A program made the position numbers and the translations under genes. The notes beneath the pieces are model-generated. The model made no database searches, was not told the origin of the DNA, and worked only from the letters and a program-made list of their open reading frames with translations. From NCBI RefSeq assembly GCF_009769755.1, contig NZ_SDWJ01000001.1, positions 1,488,001-1,552,000 of the forward strand: 64,000 nucleotides of DNA. The letters run 5' to 3'. Shown here one piece after another: positions 34,396 through 43,482 of the stretch. The stretch is from Sphingorhabdus profundilacus (lineage in GTDB: Bacteria; Pseudomonadota; Alphaproteobacteria; Sphingomonadales; Sphingomonadaceae). Position 1 is the first letter of the stretch; each line of letters begins with the position of its first letter.

Positions 34396-35504
34396 ACCAT
34401 TTGAAACCAGAGGGTGCCGATCCGCGCAGCGAAATGCAGGCAGAAGCGCTGGAAAGCGCAAATGCGCCCGTGCTTTCACCCGTCGCAATGCCTGCCGGGC
34501 TGTCGCCGGGCCTAAAACTGGGCTTTGTCGGCATTGGCCTGCTCGGCATCCTGACATTTACCACCTTGGCCACCAGCCGGGGCGACGCCAGCCAGACAGC
34601 AGCCAAGCAAACCGGATCAACCGTTGCGAATATCGTGCCCCAGGGCGGATTGGTACCAAAGGCCGTGTTGTTACCCGGCCCGCCCGAACTGCCGCCCCCT
34701 ACCCTGGTGCCACCCCCGGTTGACGCCGCAGGTGCGCCTATAATGGGCGTAATCGGGCCGCAAGCCCCAGTACCCAGCCGCCTGCTGGCACCGGGTGTCG
34801 TCGTCGATCTGACCAAAGGCGGCCCTGCCATATTGCCGCCTACACCTGGGCTGGCCGGGGTCAAGGCCGATGACCTCAGCGCCGATGACAGGTTCGCTGA
34901 CCGCGTGGCAGCCGCCGAAAACGCCCCTGCCCGTGCGGTACGTATCGCCAATAGCAGCTATACCGTCCCGCAAGGCGCGATCATTGCCGGGGTCCTTGAA
35001 ACCGCGATCAATTCCGACCTTCCCGGCTATGTGCGTGCCGTTGTTAGCCGCGACGTGATGGGCTTTGACGGACGCCGCGTGCTGATACCCAGCGGCAGCC
35101 GCCTGATCGGGCAATATAAGTCCGGCCTTACCGCCGGCCAATCACGCGCCTTCATTGTCTGGACCCGGCTGACCCGTCCCGATGGTGTTACCATATCTTT
35201 GGGTTCACCTGTCACCGATCCCTTGGGCCGTGCAGGTTTGGGCGGCAAAGTGGATAGCCATTTCCTGAAACGCTTCGGTTCTGCCATTTTGCTTTCGGTG
35301 GTGCAATCAGGGCTTGGGCTTTTGCAACGCGGCAACAATGATGTCGTCGTTCGGACCGCGGATGATGCAAAAAGCGTTGCCGGTATCGCACTGCAGCGCG
35401 ACATCAGCATTCCGCCCACGGTCAAGGTCGCGCAAGGAACAGCGATCCGCATTTTCATTGCCCGCGACCTTGATTTCTCCGGCACGGACGGCGGCGTCCA
35501 ATGA
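34392..35504 (+). CDS. virB10: VirB10/TrbI-type scaffold protein
   Basis: 370 aa from the ATG at 34392 that overlaps the virB9 stop. Short cytoplasmic N-terminus, one membrane helix (about residues 40-60, LGFVGIGLLGILTFTTLA), a long proline-rich periplasmic linker, then the TrbI domain: YTVPQGAIIAGVLETAINSD, LPGYVRAVVSRDVMGFDG, VLIPSGSRLIGQYKSG and the C-terminal TAIRIFIARDLDF. Spans the envelope in known systems. Confidence 0.95.
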   Translation: MNHLKPEGADPRSEMQAEALESANAPVLSPVAMPAGLSPGLKLGFVGIGLLGILTFTTLATSRGDASQTAAKQTGSTVANIVPQGGLVPKAVLLPGPPELPPPTLVPPPVDAAGAPIMGVIGPQAPVPSRLLAPGVVVDLTKGGPAILPPTPGLAGVKADDLSADDRFADRVAAAENAPARAVRIANSSYTVPQGAIIAGVLETAINSDLPGYVRAVVSRDVMGFDGRRVLIPSGSRLIGQYKSGLTAGQSRAFIVWTRLTRPDGVTISLGSPVTDPLGRAGLGGKVDSHFLKRFGSAILLSVVQSGLGLLQRGNNDVVVRTADDAKSVAGIALQRDISIPPTVKVAQGTAIRIFIARDLDFSGTDGGVQ

Positions 35505-36493
35505 ACATGATGACCCCGGTTTCCGGGGAAGGCGGCAATGTCTATCTCAACAGCTATCTCGCGCCTTTCGAAGCGTGGCTGTCGGCGGACGATGTCACCG
35601 AAATATTGGTCAACCAACCGCAAGAGGTCTGGGTTGAACGCATGGGCGCAGACGAGATGGAGCGCCACGATGCGCCCGCCATCGATGCACAATTGCTGGA
35701 ACGTCTGGCGCAACAGGTGGCACGGATCAGCCATCAGGGCATCAACCGTGAAAGCCCCTTGCTGGCGGCCATCCTGCCGGGCGGCGCGCGTATCCAGATT
35801 GTCCTGCCACCCGCCACGCGCGGCTCTGTCGCCATAGCGATCCGCAAACATGTGCTGCACGATATGACCGTGGATGGATATCTGGCGCAGTGCCACACCG
35901 GTTCGTTGAACCAAGCTAAATCCGGGCTTTCCTTATCGGCACTGCTGGATAAAGGCGACGTGTCGACCTTCCTGAAAAAGGCAGTTACCGCCCGCAAGAC
36001 CATATTGCTTTCGGGCGGAACATCTTCAGGGAAAACCACCCTCCTCAACGCGCTGCTGAAGGAAATTCCGTCGAACGAGCGGGTCATCGCCATCGAAGAC
36101 ACGCCCGAGATCAAACTTGGCCGCAACAATGCCATCGGCCTTGTTGCCGTATCGGGCGATCAGGGTGAGGCACGGGTGACCATCGAGGAACTGATGCGCG
36201 CATCGCTGCGTATGCGTCCGGACCGGCTGATCGTCGGTGAATTAAGGGGCGCGGAAACGGTCACATTTCTGCGCGCCATCAATACCGGCCACCCCGGTTC
36301 GATCAGCACGATCCACGCCAGCTCGACAGAAGGCGCGTTTGAACAACTGGCGCTGATGTGTATGCAGGCCGATCTGGGCCTGGGCCGCAACGACACCATA
36401 GATTATGCGCGGTCCATGATCGACATCATCGTGCAACTTGACCGCAAGAACGGCCGGCGATCCATCGCCGATATCCAGTTCAAGGGCGACTGA
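35501..36493 (+). CDS. virB11: VirB11 ATPase
   Basis: 330 aa. Walker A SGGTSSGKTTLLNAL at about residues 170-184; Asp box IEDTPEIKL; Walker B/His box region MRPDRLIVGELRGAE and NTGHPGSISTIHASS. Hexameric traffic ATPase on the cytoplasmic side. Overlaps virB10 by ATGA and ends the operon. There is no virD4 coupling-protein gene after it. Confidence 0.96.
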   Translation: MNMMTPVSGEGGNVYLNSYLAPFEAWLSADDVTEILVNQPQEVWVERMGADEMERHDAPAIDAQLLERLAQQVARISHQGINRESPLLAAILPGGARIQIVLPPATRGSVAIAIRKHVLHDMTVDGYLAQCHTGSLNQAKSGLSLSALLDKGDVSTFLKKAVTARKTILLSGGTSSGKTTLLNALLKEIPSNERVIAIEDTPEIKLGRNNAIGLVAVSGDQGEARVTIEELMRASLRMRPDRLIVGELRGAETVTFLRAINTGHPGSISTIHASSTEGAFEQLALMCMQADLGLGRNDTIDYARSMIDIIVQLDRKNGRRSIADIQFKGD

Positions 36494-36512
36494 AGAGGCG
36501 TGCGGATCAATT

Positions 36513-36563
36513 TGGTGCACCCAACTGGATCCGAACCAGTGGCCGCCAGATTGGGAAGCTGCT
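36513..36563 (-). pseudogene. 3' fragment of tRNA-Arg, probable attachment-site remnant
   Basis: Reads TGGTGCACCCAACTGGAT, then CGAACCAGTGGCC, matching the 3' half (T arm, acceptor end and CCA) of the intact tRNA-Arg at 53260-53336 in the same orientation, with about four to six differences over the 50 bases. The match fades at the anticodon arm; the D arm and 5' acceptor half are missing, so it cannot be a working tRNA. Confidence 0.85.
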
Positions 36564-36784
36564 GATTAGTTAGGGAAACGCAATCTTCGCGAGCCCCGTG
36601 CTCCATCGATACTACACCGGCTTAATCAGCTCGGCATGAGACGCCTTGATGAGCTTTGCATCGCATGAAATAGGGCGGTCGATGGCGATATTCTACACGC
36701 ATGATACACACCCAATGTCGCGTTAAAAATGATGGCAAACTGCCAAATTTGTCTCTATCGTTAGGAGGATATTTAGGGGATCAG

Positions 36785-38335
36785 ATGACCAATCGAATAA
36801 AGCATATCGTGATCGTTGGTGGTGGCAGCGCCGGATGGATTGCGGCTGCGCGTATTGCTGCGAAAAACTGCACAGACGATCCTGATGGTGTGCACGTAAC
36901 CTTGGTCGAATCCGCGGCAATTGGCACGATTGGTGTCGGTGAAGGCACTTGGCCAACGATGCGTAACACGCTCAAAAAAATCGGCATCTCCGAAACCGAA
37001 TTCATCCGTCAATGCGATGGTGCGTTCAAGCAGGGCGCGAAATTTGTCGGCTGGACCGATGGCACACCGCAAGATGGCTATTATCACCCGCTTAACCCGC
37101 CGCATGCTGCAACACAAATAGACCTTTCCAGTCATTGGATCCGAACCAGGATCAAGGAAGGTTTGGATTTTGCCGATGCCGTCGATTTCCAGGCTGCTTT
37201 ATGCGAAGCAGGGCGCGCTCCAAAATCAATTACTACCCCTGAATATGGCGGGTTGGCTAATTATGCCTATCATCTCGATGCGGTTAAATTCGCCAAGCTA
37301 TTGAGCGAATTCAGTGTGCAAAAGCTGGGCGTGCGGCACGTTGTTGATGATGTCACGTCGATCAATCAATCTGAGGATGGCTATATATCAAGCATCGAAA
37401 CAAAGTTGCATGGCACTATCGCTGGTGACTTGTTTCTGGACTGCTCGGGCTTTGCGGCGCTGATGATCGAGGGCGTTTATGGCGTTCCGTTTGTGCCCTG
37501 CAATGACATTTTGTTCGCCGACCATGCGTTGGCGTTGCAAGTACCTTATGAGCGGGATGACGCACCTGTCGCAACGCATACAATATCGACGGCCCAGGAT
37601 GCAGGCTGGATATGGGATATCGGTCTGCCGACCCGCCGTGGAACAGGCTATGTCTATTCGAGCAATCACACCAGCCACGACGAAGCTGAGGCAACGCTGA
37701 GACGCTATGTCGGTGTGATAGGCGCCGAGGGATCAACACGTCGGATCAAAATCCGCGCAGGTCACCGCGAAACTTTCTGGGTGAAAAATTGTGTGGCCGT
37801 CGGACTGTCAAATGGCTTTCTGGAACCACTCGAAGCGTCTGCGCTGATGCTTATTGAAACGGCGGTTGATTTCGTTGCCGATCGCTTGCCTGAAAATCGC
37901 GACTCAATGACGGTCCTGTCAAAGCAGTTTAATGCCGCTTTTACGCATCATTGGGAGCGTATTATCGAGTTTCTGAAACTGCATTATGTTCTCACAAAGC
38001 GGGATGATACTGCGTTCTGGCGTGACAATCGCAACCCCGGATCGATCCCAGAAGGATTGAAGGAGCGCCTTGAACTATGGCGATATCACCCGCCAAGTGT
38101 GCAGGATTTCCCGTATCACAAAGAGATATTCTCTTGGCCGAGCTATCAATATGTCATGCACGGGATGGGTTTCGAAGCAGATTATGCGGCACTGCCGAGC
38201 TCTGGACCTGACGAACAACTGGCGAAGCATTGCTTCGCAACTGTCGCGCAGTCACGGCAGAAGTCGGTTGCCGAAATGCCGATGCACCGTGAACTCCTGA
38301 ACAAAATCAATCAATATGGATTGCAACCGGTTTGA
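36785..38335 (+). CDS. Flavin-dependent halogenase, tryptophan-halogenase family
   Basis: 516 aa from the ATG at 36785, with AGGGGA four bases upstream. FAD-binding GGGSAGWIAAARIA near residue 11; GVGEGTWPTMRNTLKKIG; the FKQGAKFVGW stretch at residues 80-89 aligns with the region of the catalytic lysine of PrnA/RebH; GWIWDIGLP stands in the place of the WxWxIP halogenase motif with one extra residue, so halogenation is not certain. C-terminal NGFLEPLEASALMLIE is typical. Copies of this subfamily sit beside TonB receptors and SapC in sphingomonads and Caulobacter. Co-translated with sapC. Substrate unknown. Confidence 0.88.
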   Translation: MTNRIKHIVIVGGGSAGWIAAARIAAKNCTDDPDGVHVTLVESAAIGTIGVGEGTWPTMRNTLKKIGISETEFIRQCDGAFKQGAKFVGWTDGTPQDGYYHPLNPPHAATQIDLSSHWIRTRIKEGLDFADAVDFQAALCEAGRAPKSITTPEYGGLANYAYHLDAVKFAKLLSEFSVQKLGVRHVVDDVTSINQSEDGYISSIETKLHGTIAGDLFLDCSGFAALMIEGVYGVPFVPCNDILFADHALALQVPYERDDAPVATHTISTAQDAGWIWDIGLPTRRGTGYVYSSNHTSHDEAEATLRRYVGVIGAEGSTRRIKIRAGHRETFWVKNCVAVGLSNGFLEPLEASALMLIETAVDFVADRLPENRDSMTVLSKQFNAAFTHHWERIIEFLKLHYVLTKRDDTAFWRDNRNPGSIPEGLKERLELWRYHPPSVQDFPYHKEIFSWPSYQYVMHGMGFEADYAALPSSGPDEQLAKHCFATVAQSRQKSVAEMPMHRELLNKINQYGLQPV

Positions 38336-39075
38336 AAAATCCCACATCGCTTGGCCTGTTAAACCCTGATCGTCACCGGGATGTCCGCATAATGCCCGGA
38401 CCTGACATGGCATGGGGGCAAGGACTTGACCACGTTCGAATCGGGTTGAGTGAAGCAGGTATCGCGGCATCCGATTATCCGTTGCTGTTCATGAAGGATG
38501 CCGAAAGCGGCCAATTCCGGCTGGTCGCGTTGTTCGGTTTACGACCAAGGGTCAATTTTTTCCTCATCAATGGACAGTGGCAAGCCACCTATTTACCGAT
38601 CGCGGTTTTAGGATCCCCATTCCACTTGGGTGGCTCGGATCAGTCTTTATGTATCGATGAAGGTAGCGATCTTGTCACCACGGATACCGGTACGGCACTC
38701 TATTCAGACGACTGTTCCGAAACTTCAGAGCTGCTTCGCATCCATTCTATGTTTGATTATTTGCGATGCGACCTTGATACCGCCAATGAATTTACGGCAA
38801 CACTTGTCGCCCTAAATTTGCTTCGGCCTATTGAAGTGACGCTGGAATTTAGCGAAGGGAAAAATGAGATGATCGAAGGACTTTACTCCATCAGTCCGCC
38901 CCGATTGTCCACTCTTGAAGATACCGCCATACTTGATCTGCATCATCGGAATTTTTTGGACAAGATCTACATCATCATGAATTCATTGGGTCAGATGAAC
39001 CGGATTCAGCAGCTATCCCATATCCACTATGATCAGGACATTATAGGGTTACGAACACAGATGACTTCCGGATAA
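38332..39075 (+). CDS. SapC family protein
   Basis: 247 aa starting at TTG, whose last bases overlap the halogenase stop (TTGA). The TTG is preferred to an ATG at 38392 because the family N-terminus (LLNPDRHRDVRI) lies before that ATG. SapC pattern: SDYPLLFMKDAESGQFRLVA, LFGLRPRVNFFLINGQWQAT, YLPIAVLGSPFHL. The family name comes from an S-layer/peptide-resistance context, but in this setting SapC proteins accompany halogenase-like enzymes and TonB receptors and their role is not known. Confidence 0.87.
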   Translation: MKNPTSLGLLNPDRHRDVRIMPGPDMAWGQGLDHVRIGLSEAGIAASDYPLLFMKDAESGQFRLVALFGLRPRVNFFLINGQWQATYLPIAVLGSPFHLGGSDQSLCIDEGSDLVTTDTGTALYSDDCSETSELLRIHSMFDYLRCDLDTANEFTATLVALNLLRPIEVTLEFSEGKNEMIEGLYSISPPRLSTLEDTAILDLHHRNFLDKIYIIMNSLGQMNRIQQLSHIHYDQDIIGLRTQMTSG

Positions 39076-39085
39076 AGACGGAGAT

Positions 39086-40426
39086 TTATTGGGCGCCATC
39101 AGCGCTGCTGTAGCGCATTTCCAATCCAAGTGCCCAGCGCCGCTGAAATCCGGGCCAATACCCGCTCTCCTTTGCGCTAGCCTTTTTACCACCCACATTT
39201 TCCATCGGTGAAAGTGGCCAGACGCCGTCGCCACTCTGTCGTGTCGGTACATTAAGAAATACCGCTTTCTCCGCGTCTCCCTTCAGGTGAAGATCAAGAA
39301 AGGCGGTGATGAAGTGCTGATTGATAGCGTTGATACGCTCGGCACGCCACACCGGTTCGGCAAAATATTCGCGCGTGGAAAAATCATCATTTGCCTCGGG
39401 TGGTGGCGGATTGCCGCCGACATTGTGTCGGGCGTTGAGAAACAACAGCAAGTGTCTGGGTTTAACCACCATCTGTTCGAATATCCAGGACACACCCTGC
39501 CTGGTGTCCACAATATCATCCTCGCTGCCGCCGATGACCAATATCGGCTTTGTTGACTTCGCGAGGGACGCGGACGTCCACGCACGGCTTTCGGGGCGAC
39601 CGCCAAAGGGCGCGAGCGCAACAACCGCTTTGATTTTCGCAGCAACAGGCGCGCCTTTCGCCTGACTGTCAAAAATGGCTGCTCGTGCTTCAACCGGTAA
39701 TTGTGCGAAAACGCTGCTTGCCGGATCGTAGTCCATTCCTGCGGTGGCCAAAGCACCGAACCCGCCCATTGAATAGCCAATGATACCGATTTTATTGACA
39801 TCGATAACCCGACCCAAATGGTCCCTGTCGTCCGCCGCGCGCGAGGCAAAATACTCAATTACCGCGCGCTGATCCGCTGCGCGATTTATCAAGACGTTAC
39901 CAAAGGAAACGGCCAGCTCCGCTCCGCCGGTTGCACGCCTGTCCATATGGTCGATGGCGACGACGACATAACCTTTGGTGGCCAGATTTTCGGTCAGCCA
40001 TGTCATGAAGCTGTCCCAGCCATTATAGCCATGTGACACAATGACCAGCGGGTGGCGCTGGTTTCCGGCAATGTCGGCATTTTCAACAGCGAGACTGGGG
40101 ATAGCAAACTGGAGCCCACTGCCGTCAGGCTTTGGCAAAGCATGTTTGAAACTTGTCCGGATAGATCCCGGAGCATGTTTTGATGGATACCAGACACGAT
40201 ATTTTATTGTTCGCGGCGCATGGGTAATGCCTGACGTCGTCAAAGTCACCACATTGGGCAAAACAATCTCACCCGTTTGCATGCCAATTTCGTCCGGGCC
40301 AATTGCTGCAAGCTGCGGCGCGTCCATCGGTGGTACCGCATAGGGCTGCCGTTCGGCGGGCTGTGACAAAGCCGCGCTGGAAATCAAAGCGAGCAGAACT
40401 CCGACGGCACGTTTCATTTTTGTCAT
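39086..40426 (-). CDS. Exported alpha/beta hydrolase (PAF-acetylhydrolase/dienelactone-hydrolase-like)
   Basis: 446 aa from the ATG at 40426; an earlier frame start at 40507 lies inside the terminator of the next gene and is rejected. Signal peptide KRAVGVLLALISSAALSQPA. Hydrolase landmarks: VIVSHGYNGWDSFMTWLTEN (oxyanion region), the nucleophile elbow GYSMGGFG, KPILVIGGSEDDIVD with the acid, and a late histidine in LNARHNVGG. Ester or peptide substrate unknown. Transcribed towards sapC, convergent with it. Confidence 0.85.
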   Translation of the reverse strand: MTKMKRAVGVLLALISSAALSQPAERQPYAVPPMDAPQLAAIGPDEIGMQTGEIVLPNVVTLTTSGITHAPRTIKYRVWYPSKHAPGSIRTSFKHALPKPDGSGLQFAIPSLAVENADIAGNQRHPLVIVSHGYNGWDSFMTWLTENLATKGYVVVAIDHMDRRATGGAELAVSFGNVLINRAADQRAVIEYFASRAADDRDHLGRVIDVNKIGIIGYSMGGFGALATAGMDYDPASSVFAQLPVEARAAIFDSQAKGAPVAAKIKAVVALAPFGGRPESRAWTSASLAKSTKPILVIGGSEDDIVDTRQGVSWIFEQMVVKPRHLLLFLNARHNVGGNPPPPEANDDFSTREYFAEPVWRAERINAINQHFITAFLDLHLKGDAEKAVFLNVPTRQSGDGVWPLSPMENVGGKKASAKESGYWPGFQRRWALGLEMRYSSADGAQ

Positions 40427-40458
40427 TGGCTTATCAACCCCGTCGTCCGTGTCGTCAG

Positions 40459-40496
40459 AAAAAAGCCCTTCTTTGGAGTTTATCCAAAGAAGGGCT
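40459..40496 (-). terminator. Rho-independent terminator of the TonB-receptor gene
   Basis: Perfect 13-bp stem AGCCCTTCTTTGG / CCAAAGAAGGGCT with a 7-base loop. On the minus strand it is followed by a run of T (AAAAA at 40459-40464 on the plus strand), 20 bases after the stop codon of the receptor gene. Confidence 0.93.
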
Positions 40497-40517
40497 GAAA
40501 CATTCATCCTGTGCTAT

Positions 40518-43289
40518 TTAGAAGGAAACGCGCACACCAGCTGCATAACGTGCCCCTGTATCGACATAATCAAGAACCTGATTATCAAACCGTCCTGTTG
40601 TTATGTTTCTAGCATTGAACACGTTGGTGCCTTCGACAAAAATTTGAGCATATTCAAAAATGTCATAGCTTGCGCGCATATCAACTTGCTCAAATGCCCT
40701 GCGGAAGACCGGGTCGCCGCCCTGCCCTGGAGTCACAAGAGCCTCGAGGAAACGGCCACGGCGATTCCAGGCAACCCGCGCTGCAAATCCATCTTTTTCA
40801 TAGAAGGCTGTAGCATTGTAACTATTGCCAAGTCCTTCAACCGCGAAGGAAGTGACCGTGGTCCCCTGATCGAAGCTGGCGTTGCTTTTGACAAAGGTCG
40901 CATTCAACGCAACACCGAAACCATCCAACGGGGATGGCAAATAGGTGAAGCTGTGAACCGCGTTGAGTTCGAGACCACGAACAGTTGCAGTCTCGGAATT
41001 GCGCGGACGGCGGACGCTGAAAGTTGCCTGATTGGGACCGGTTATTCCGTTGCCAAGCGGCAAGTTCCCTGCGTTTGCGATAGTGAAAACCTCATTGGAA
41101 CGGGTCTGGACAATGAAATCCTTGATATTCTTGTAGTACACCGCCGCCGACAACGTTGTCGTCGTCGAAGGATACCATTCAAATGACAGGTCAAAATTGG
41201 TCGACGTATAAGGTTTGAGATTGGGGTTACCGCCGCTCGCATCGAGGCTTGCCGGACGCAGCACATCGAAATTGGTCCGAGGAGCAAGATCCCTTACCTG
41301 CGGTCGGGTCACTGTCCGCGATCCAGATAGCCTCGCGACGATATCATCGGTCAGATTGATCTTGATGTTCATGCTAGGCAGGAAGTAATCATAGCTCGAT
41401 TTCTGGGTAGTAGCCTGAGGAACTCCGCCATTGGCAAATACGCCTTGATAGATGGTAGGATCGCCGAGCACAGGCAGCAGGTCGAGTAATTGTTGCTGCT
41501 GGCCATTTGCGGTTAGTTCAGTGTGCATGTACCGCGCGCCGATATTTACAACCCACGGCATCGAACCCAAAGTTCCCTTGAAATCCGTATCTAGATAACC
41601 GGCATAAACCTTTTCATTGATCGAAAATGAATTGGGTTGAACCGCCGCATCGAAACCATTGGTTGCCGCCAACAGGGCAGCCGTTGTTCCAGGCGCTAAA
41701 CCGCGCGCTGCGTCACGGGCAGCAGCTTGCGCCGGGCTCTCCAGAAATGCAAAATAGGCATTGGCATCATAAGTCTGGAAAACCGTGGGGACCGAACCCT
41801 TGTTACCAAGAAAACTACCGAGGTTCAGCGGGCTAAGCAATGATGGCTGCGACAACTCATTATATCCGCAATACAGACATAATGTATTACTGTTCGTTGC
41901 GATTGTCTGACTGCTCTTTTTGCGGTTGGTGTTGACCAACCCGAAGCGCACGGCGTCCAAAACGCCACCGTCGGATTTCCATTCGGTATCCAGCTTATAC
42001 TCAAAAACCCGTTCGGCCTCGTCATTACCCGTTCGCAAGGCAATATGCGTCCGACCAAGTGCTGGATTTGTAAGATCGCCAGAGTAATTTACTGTTGATG
42101 GAAAGCCACTGCCCACTGCTTCCTGGAATGTGTATTGGCTAGGAATGCCGATGACGGTGAAGTAATTTTTGCCGCCGGCATCGTCATTGGCCTTCGACCA
42201 GGATGCGTCCAGCTTTACAGTCAAATTGCTATTGACGTCCCATGACAGATTTCCACCTAGGGCACGGGTTTTAACAAAACGATTGTTCGACGTTTGAATA
42301 AGGTCGCCGACGCCATTGGTCGTCAAAGATGTAACCGTCCGATTACTATCAATCGTCGCAGCCGTGTAGCTGGATGGTTCGAACCAGCTTCCCAGCGATT
42401 CAACCCGCGAATTCACATCGAATTTGTTATAAAGTCCGTCGACCGTCAGCGTAAGCTGCTCGACGGGCTTGAACTGCCCGGTCACGTTGATCCCAAGCCG
42501 TTCGCGTGATTGCGTGTCCCGACCGGCATCCTGGTTACGCGGCGCAAATACATTTGTAAAAAGCGGCGTCGCGGTTGGCCCTACAGAAGAGCCGGGCAGA
42601 TATCCCCGGTTTTGAGTGAAGCGAACTTCTGAGTCGCGCTTTTGGTAAGAAACAGCCGCCAAAATGCCAATCGTGTCGTCTGCAAAGGTGGTGCTCACCA
42701 ATCCGAAGAGTTGCGGCGTAACGTTCTTGCTATTGCGTTCGTATAACCCCTTACCAGAGAAGACCGCCTTAAACCCGCCCAGCTCAAGTGGCCGGGGCGT
42801 CTTCACATTGAGCGTCGCCCCAATCCCGCCATCCTGCAATTGTGCCTGCGCGCTTTTATAGACCTCAGCACCACTGATCAGTTCAGCAGCTAAAAGATCG
42901 AAGCTAAATTCGCGTCCCTGATTGTCACTGGCGAATGTACGGCCATTTACAAGTACGGTATTAAATGCCGGACCAAAACCACGGACCGTAACGAAACGAC
43001 CTTCTCCGCTGCTGCGGTCAATTGCTACACCTGGAATGCGCTGCAAGGATTCAGCAACGTTTGAGTCAGGAAACTTGCCGAGGTCTTCGGTGCTGATGGC
43101 GTCCACAATCGCGTTTGAATCGCGCTTGATGGCAGCCGAATTGCTCAAGCTACCGCGGATGCCGGTTACAATGATTTCGTCGCTTTCCGCACCTGCCGTT
43201 CCGGTATCCGGGGCGTCTTGGGCGTAGGCTACCGTTGATACAGACAGTCCGAATGCTATGCCCAATAATAATTGCGCCTTGATCCTCAT
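40518..43289 (-). CDS. TonB-dependent outer-membrane receptor
   Basis: 923 aa. Signal peptide to AYAQ (residue 23), then the TonB-box/plug: DEIIVTGIRGSLSNSAAIKR, IVDAISTEDLGKFPDSNVAE, SLQRIPGVAIDRSSGEGRFV, VRGFGPAFNTVLVNGR. The barrel ends with a classical terminal strand (GARYAAGVRVSF). This subclass (GIRGSL start, RIPGVAIDR) is the one linked to uptake of plant- or algal-derived sugars in Caulobacter, Xanthomonas and sphingomonads. Its control region holds a GlpR-like operator (43441-43460), as does that of the divergent symporter, so substrate-dependent derepression by the neighbouring regulator is likely. Confidence 0.93.
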   Translation of the reverse strand: MRIKAQLLLGIAFGLSVSTVAYAQDAPDTGTAGAESDEIIVTGIRGSLSNSAAIKRDSNAIVDAISTEDLGKFPDSNVAESLQRIPGVAIDRSSGEGRFVTVRGFGPAFNTVLVNGRTFASDNQGREFSFDLLAAELISGAEVYKSAQAQLQDGGIGATLNVKTPRPLELGGFKAVFSGKGLYERNSKNVTPQLFGLVSTTFADDTIGILAAVSYQKRDSEVRFTQNRGYLPGSSVGPTATPLFTNVFAPRNQDAGRDTQSRERLGINVTGQFKPVEQLTLTVDGLYNKFDVNSRVESLGSWFEPSSYTAATIDSNRTVTSLTTNGVGDLIQTSNNRFVKTRALGGNLSWDVNSNLTVKLDASWSKANDDAGGKNYFTVIGIPSQYTFQEAVGSGFPSTVNYSGDLTNPALGRTHIALRTGNDEAERVFEYKLDTEWKSDGGVLDAVRFGLVNTNRKKSSQTIATNSNTLCLYCGYNELSQPSLLSPLNLGSFLGNKGSVPTVFQTYDANAYFAFLESPAQAAARDAARGLAPGTTAALLAATNGFDAAVQPNSFSINEKVYAGYLDTDFKGTLGSMPWVVNIGARYMHTELTANGQQQQLLDLLPVLGDPTIYQGVFANGGVPQATTQKSSYDYFLPSMNIKINLTDDIVARLSGSRTVTRPQVRDLAPRTNFDVLRPASLDASGGNPNLKPYTSTNFDLSFEWYPSTTTTLSAAVYYKNIKDFIVQTRSNEVFTIANAGNLPLGNGITGPNQATFSVRRPRNSETATVRGLELNAVHSFTYLPSPLDGFGVALNATFVKSNASFDQGTTVTSFAVEGLGNSYNATAFYEKDGFAARVAWNRRGRFLEALVTPGQGGDPVFRRAFEQVDMRASYDIFEYAQIFVEGTNVFNARNITTGRFDNQVLDYVDTGARYAAGVRVSF

Positions 43290-43440
43290 AATACCCTCCT
43301 AGAGATTTTTTATTTTCGTATGAACGGACGACAAGTAACAAAGCGCCATGCGGAAGAGGGAGATAGGCTCCAATTCTCCTTCGCAAGGTCGTTCGTAAAT
43401 ACCAACTCGCTCGAACTTTGAAATTCTAAAACGAATGCAA

Positions 43441-43460
43441 CATGTTCGCAATCGAAATAT
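43441..43460. promoter_or_regulatory. GlpR-like operator before the TonB-receptor gene
   Basis: CATGTTCGCAATCGAAATAT resembles the DeoR/GlpR consensus ATGTTCG-4-CGAACAT: ATGTTCG, four-base centre, CGAAATAT. It lies about 150 bases before the receptor start and 23 bases after the regulator's stop. Confidence 0.55.
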
Positions 43461-43482
43461 TCAAACCATTGCTTATTGCATG

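Noticed and set aside
36513-36563. A second working tRNA-Arg
   Set aside because: Only the 3' half matches; the D arm, the 5' acceptor half and a proper anticodon arm are absent.
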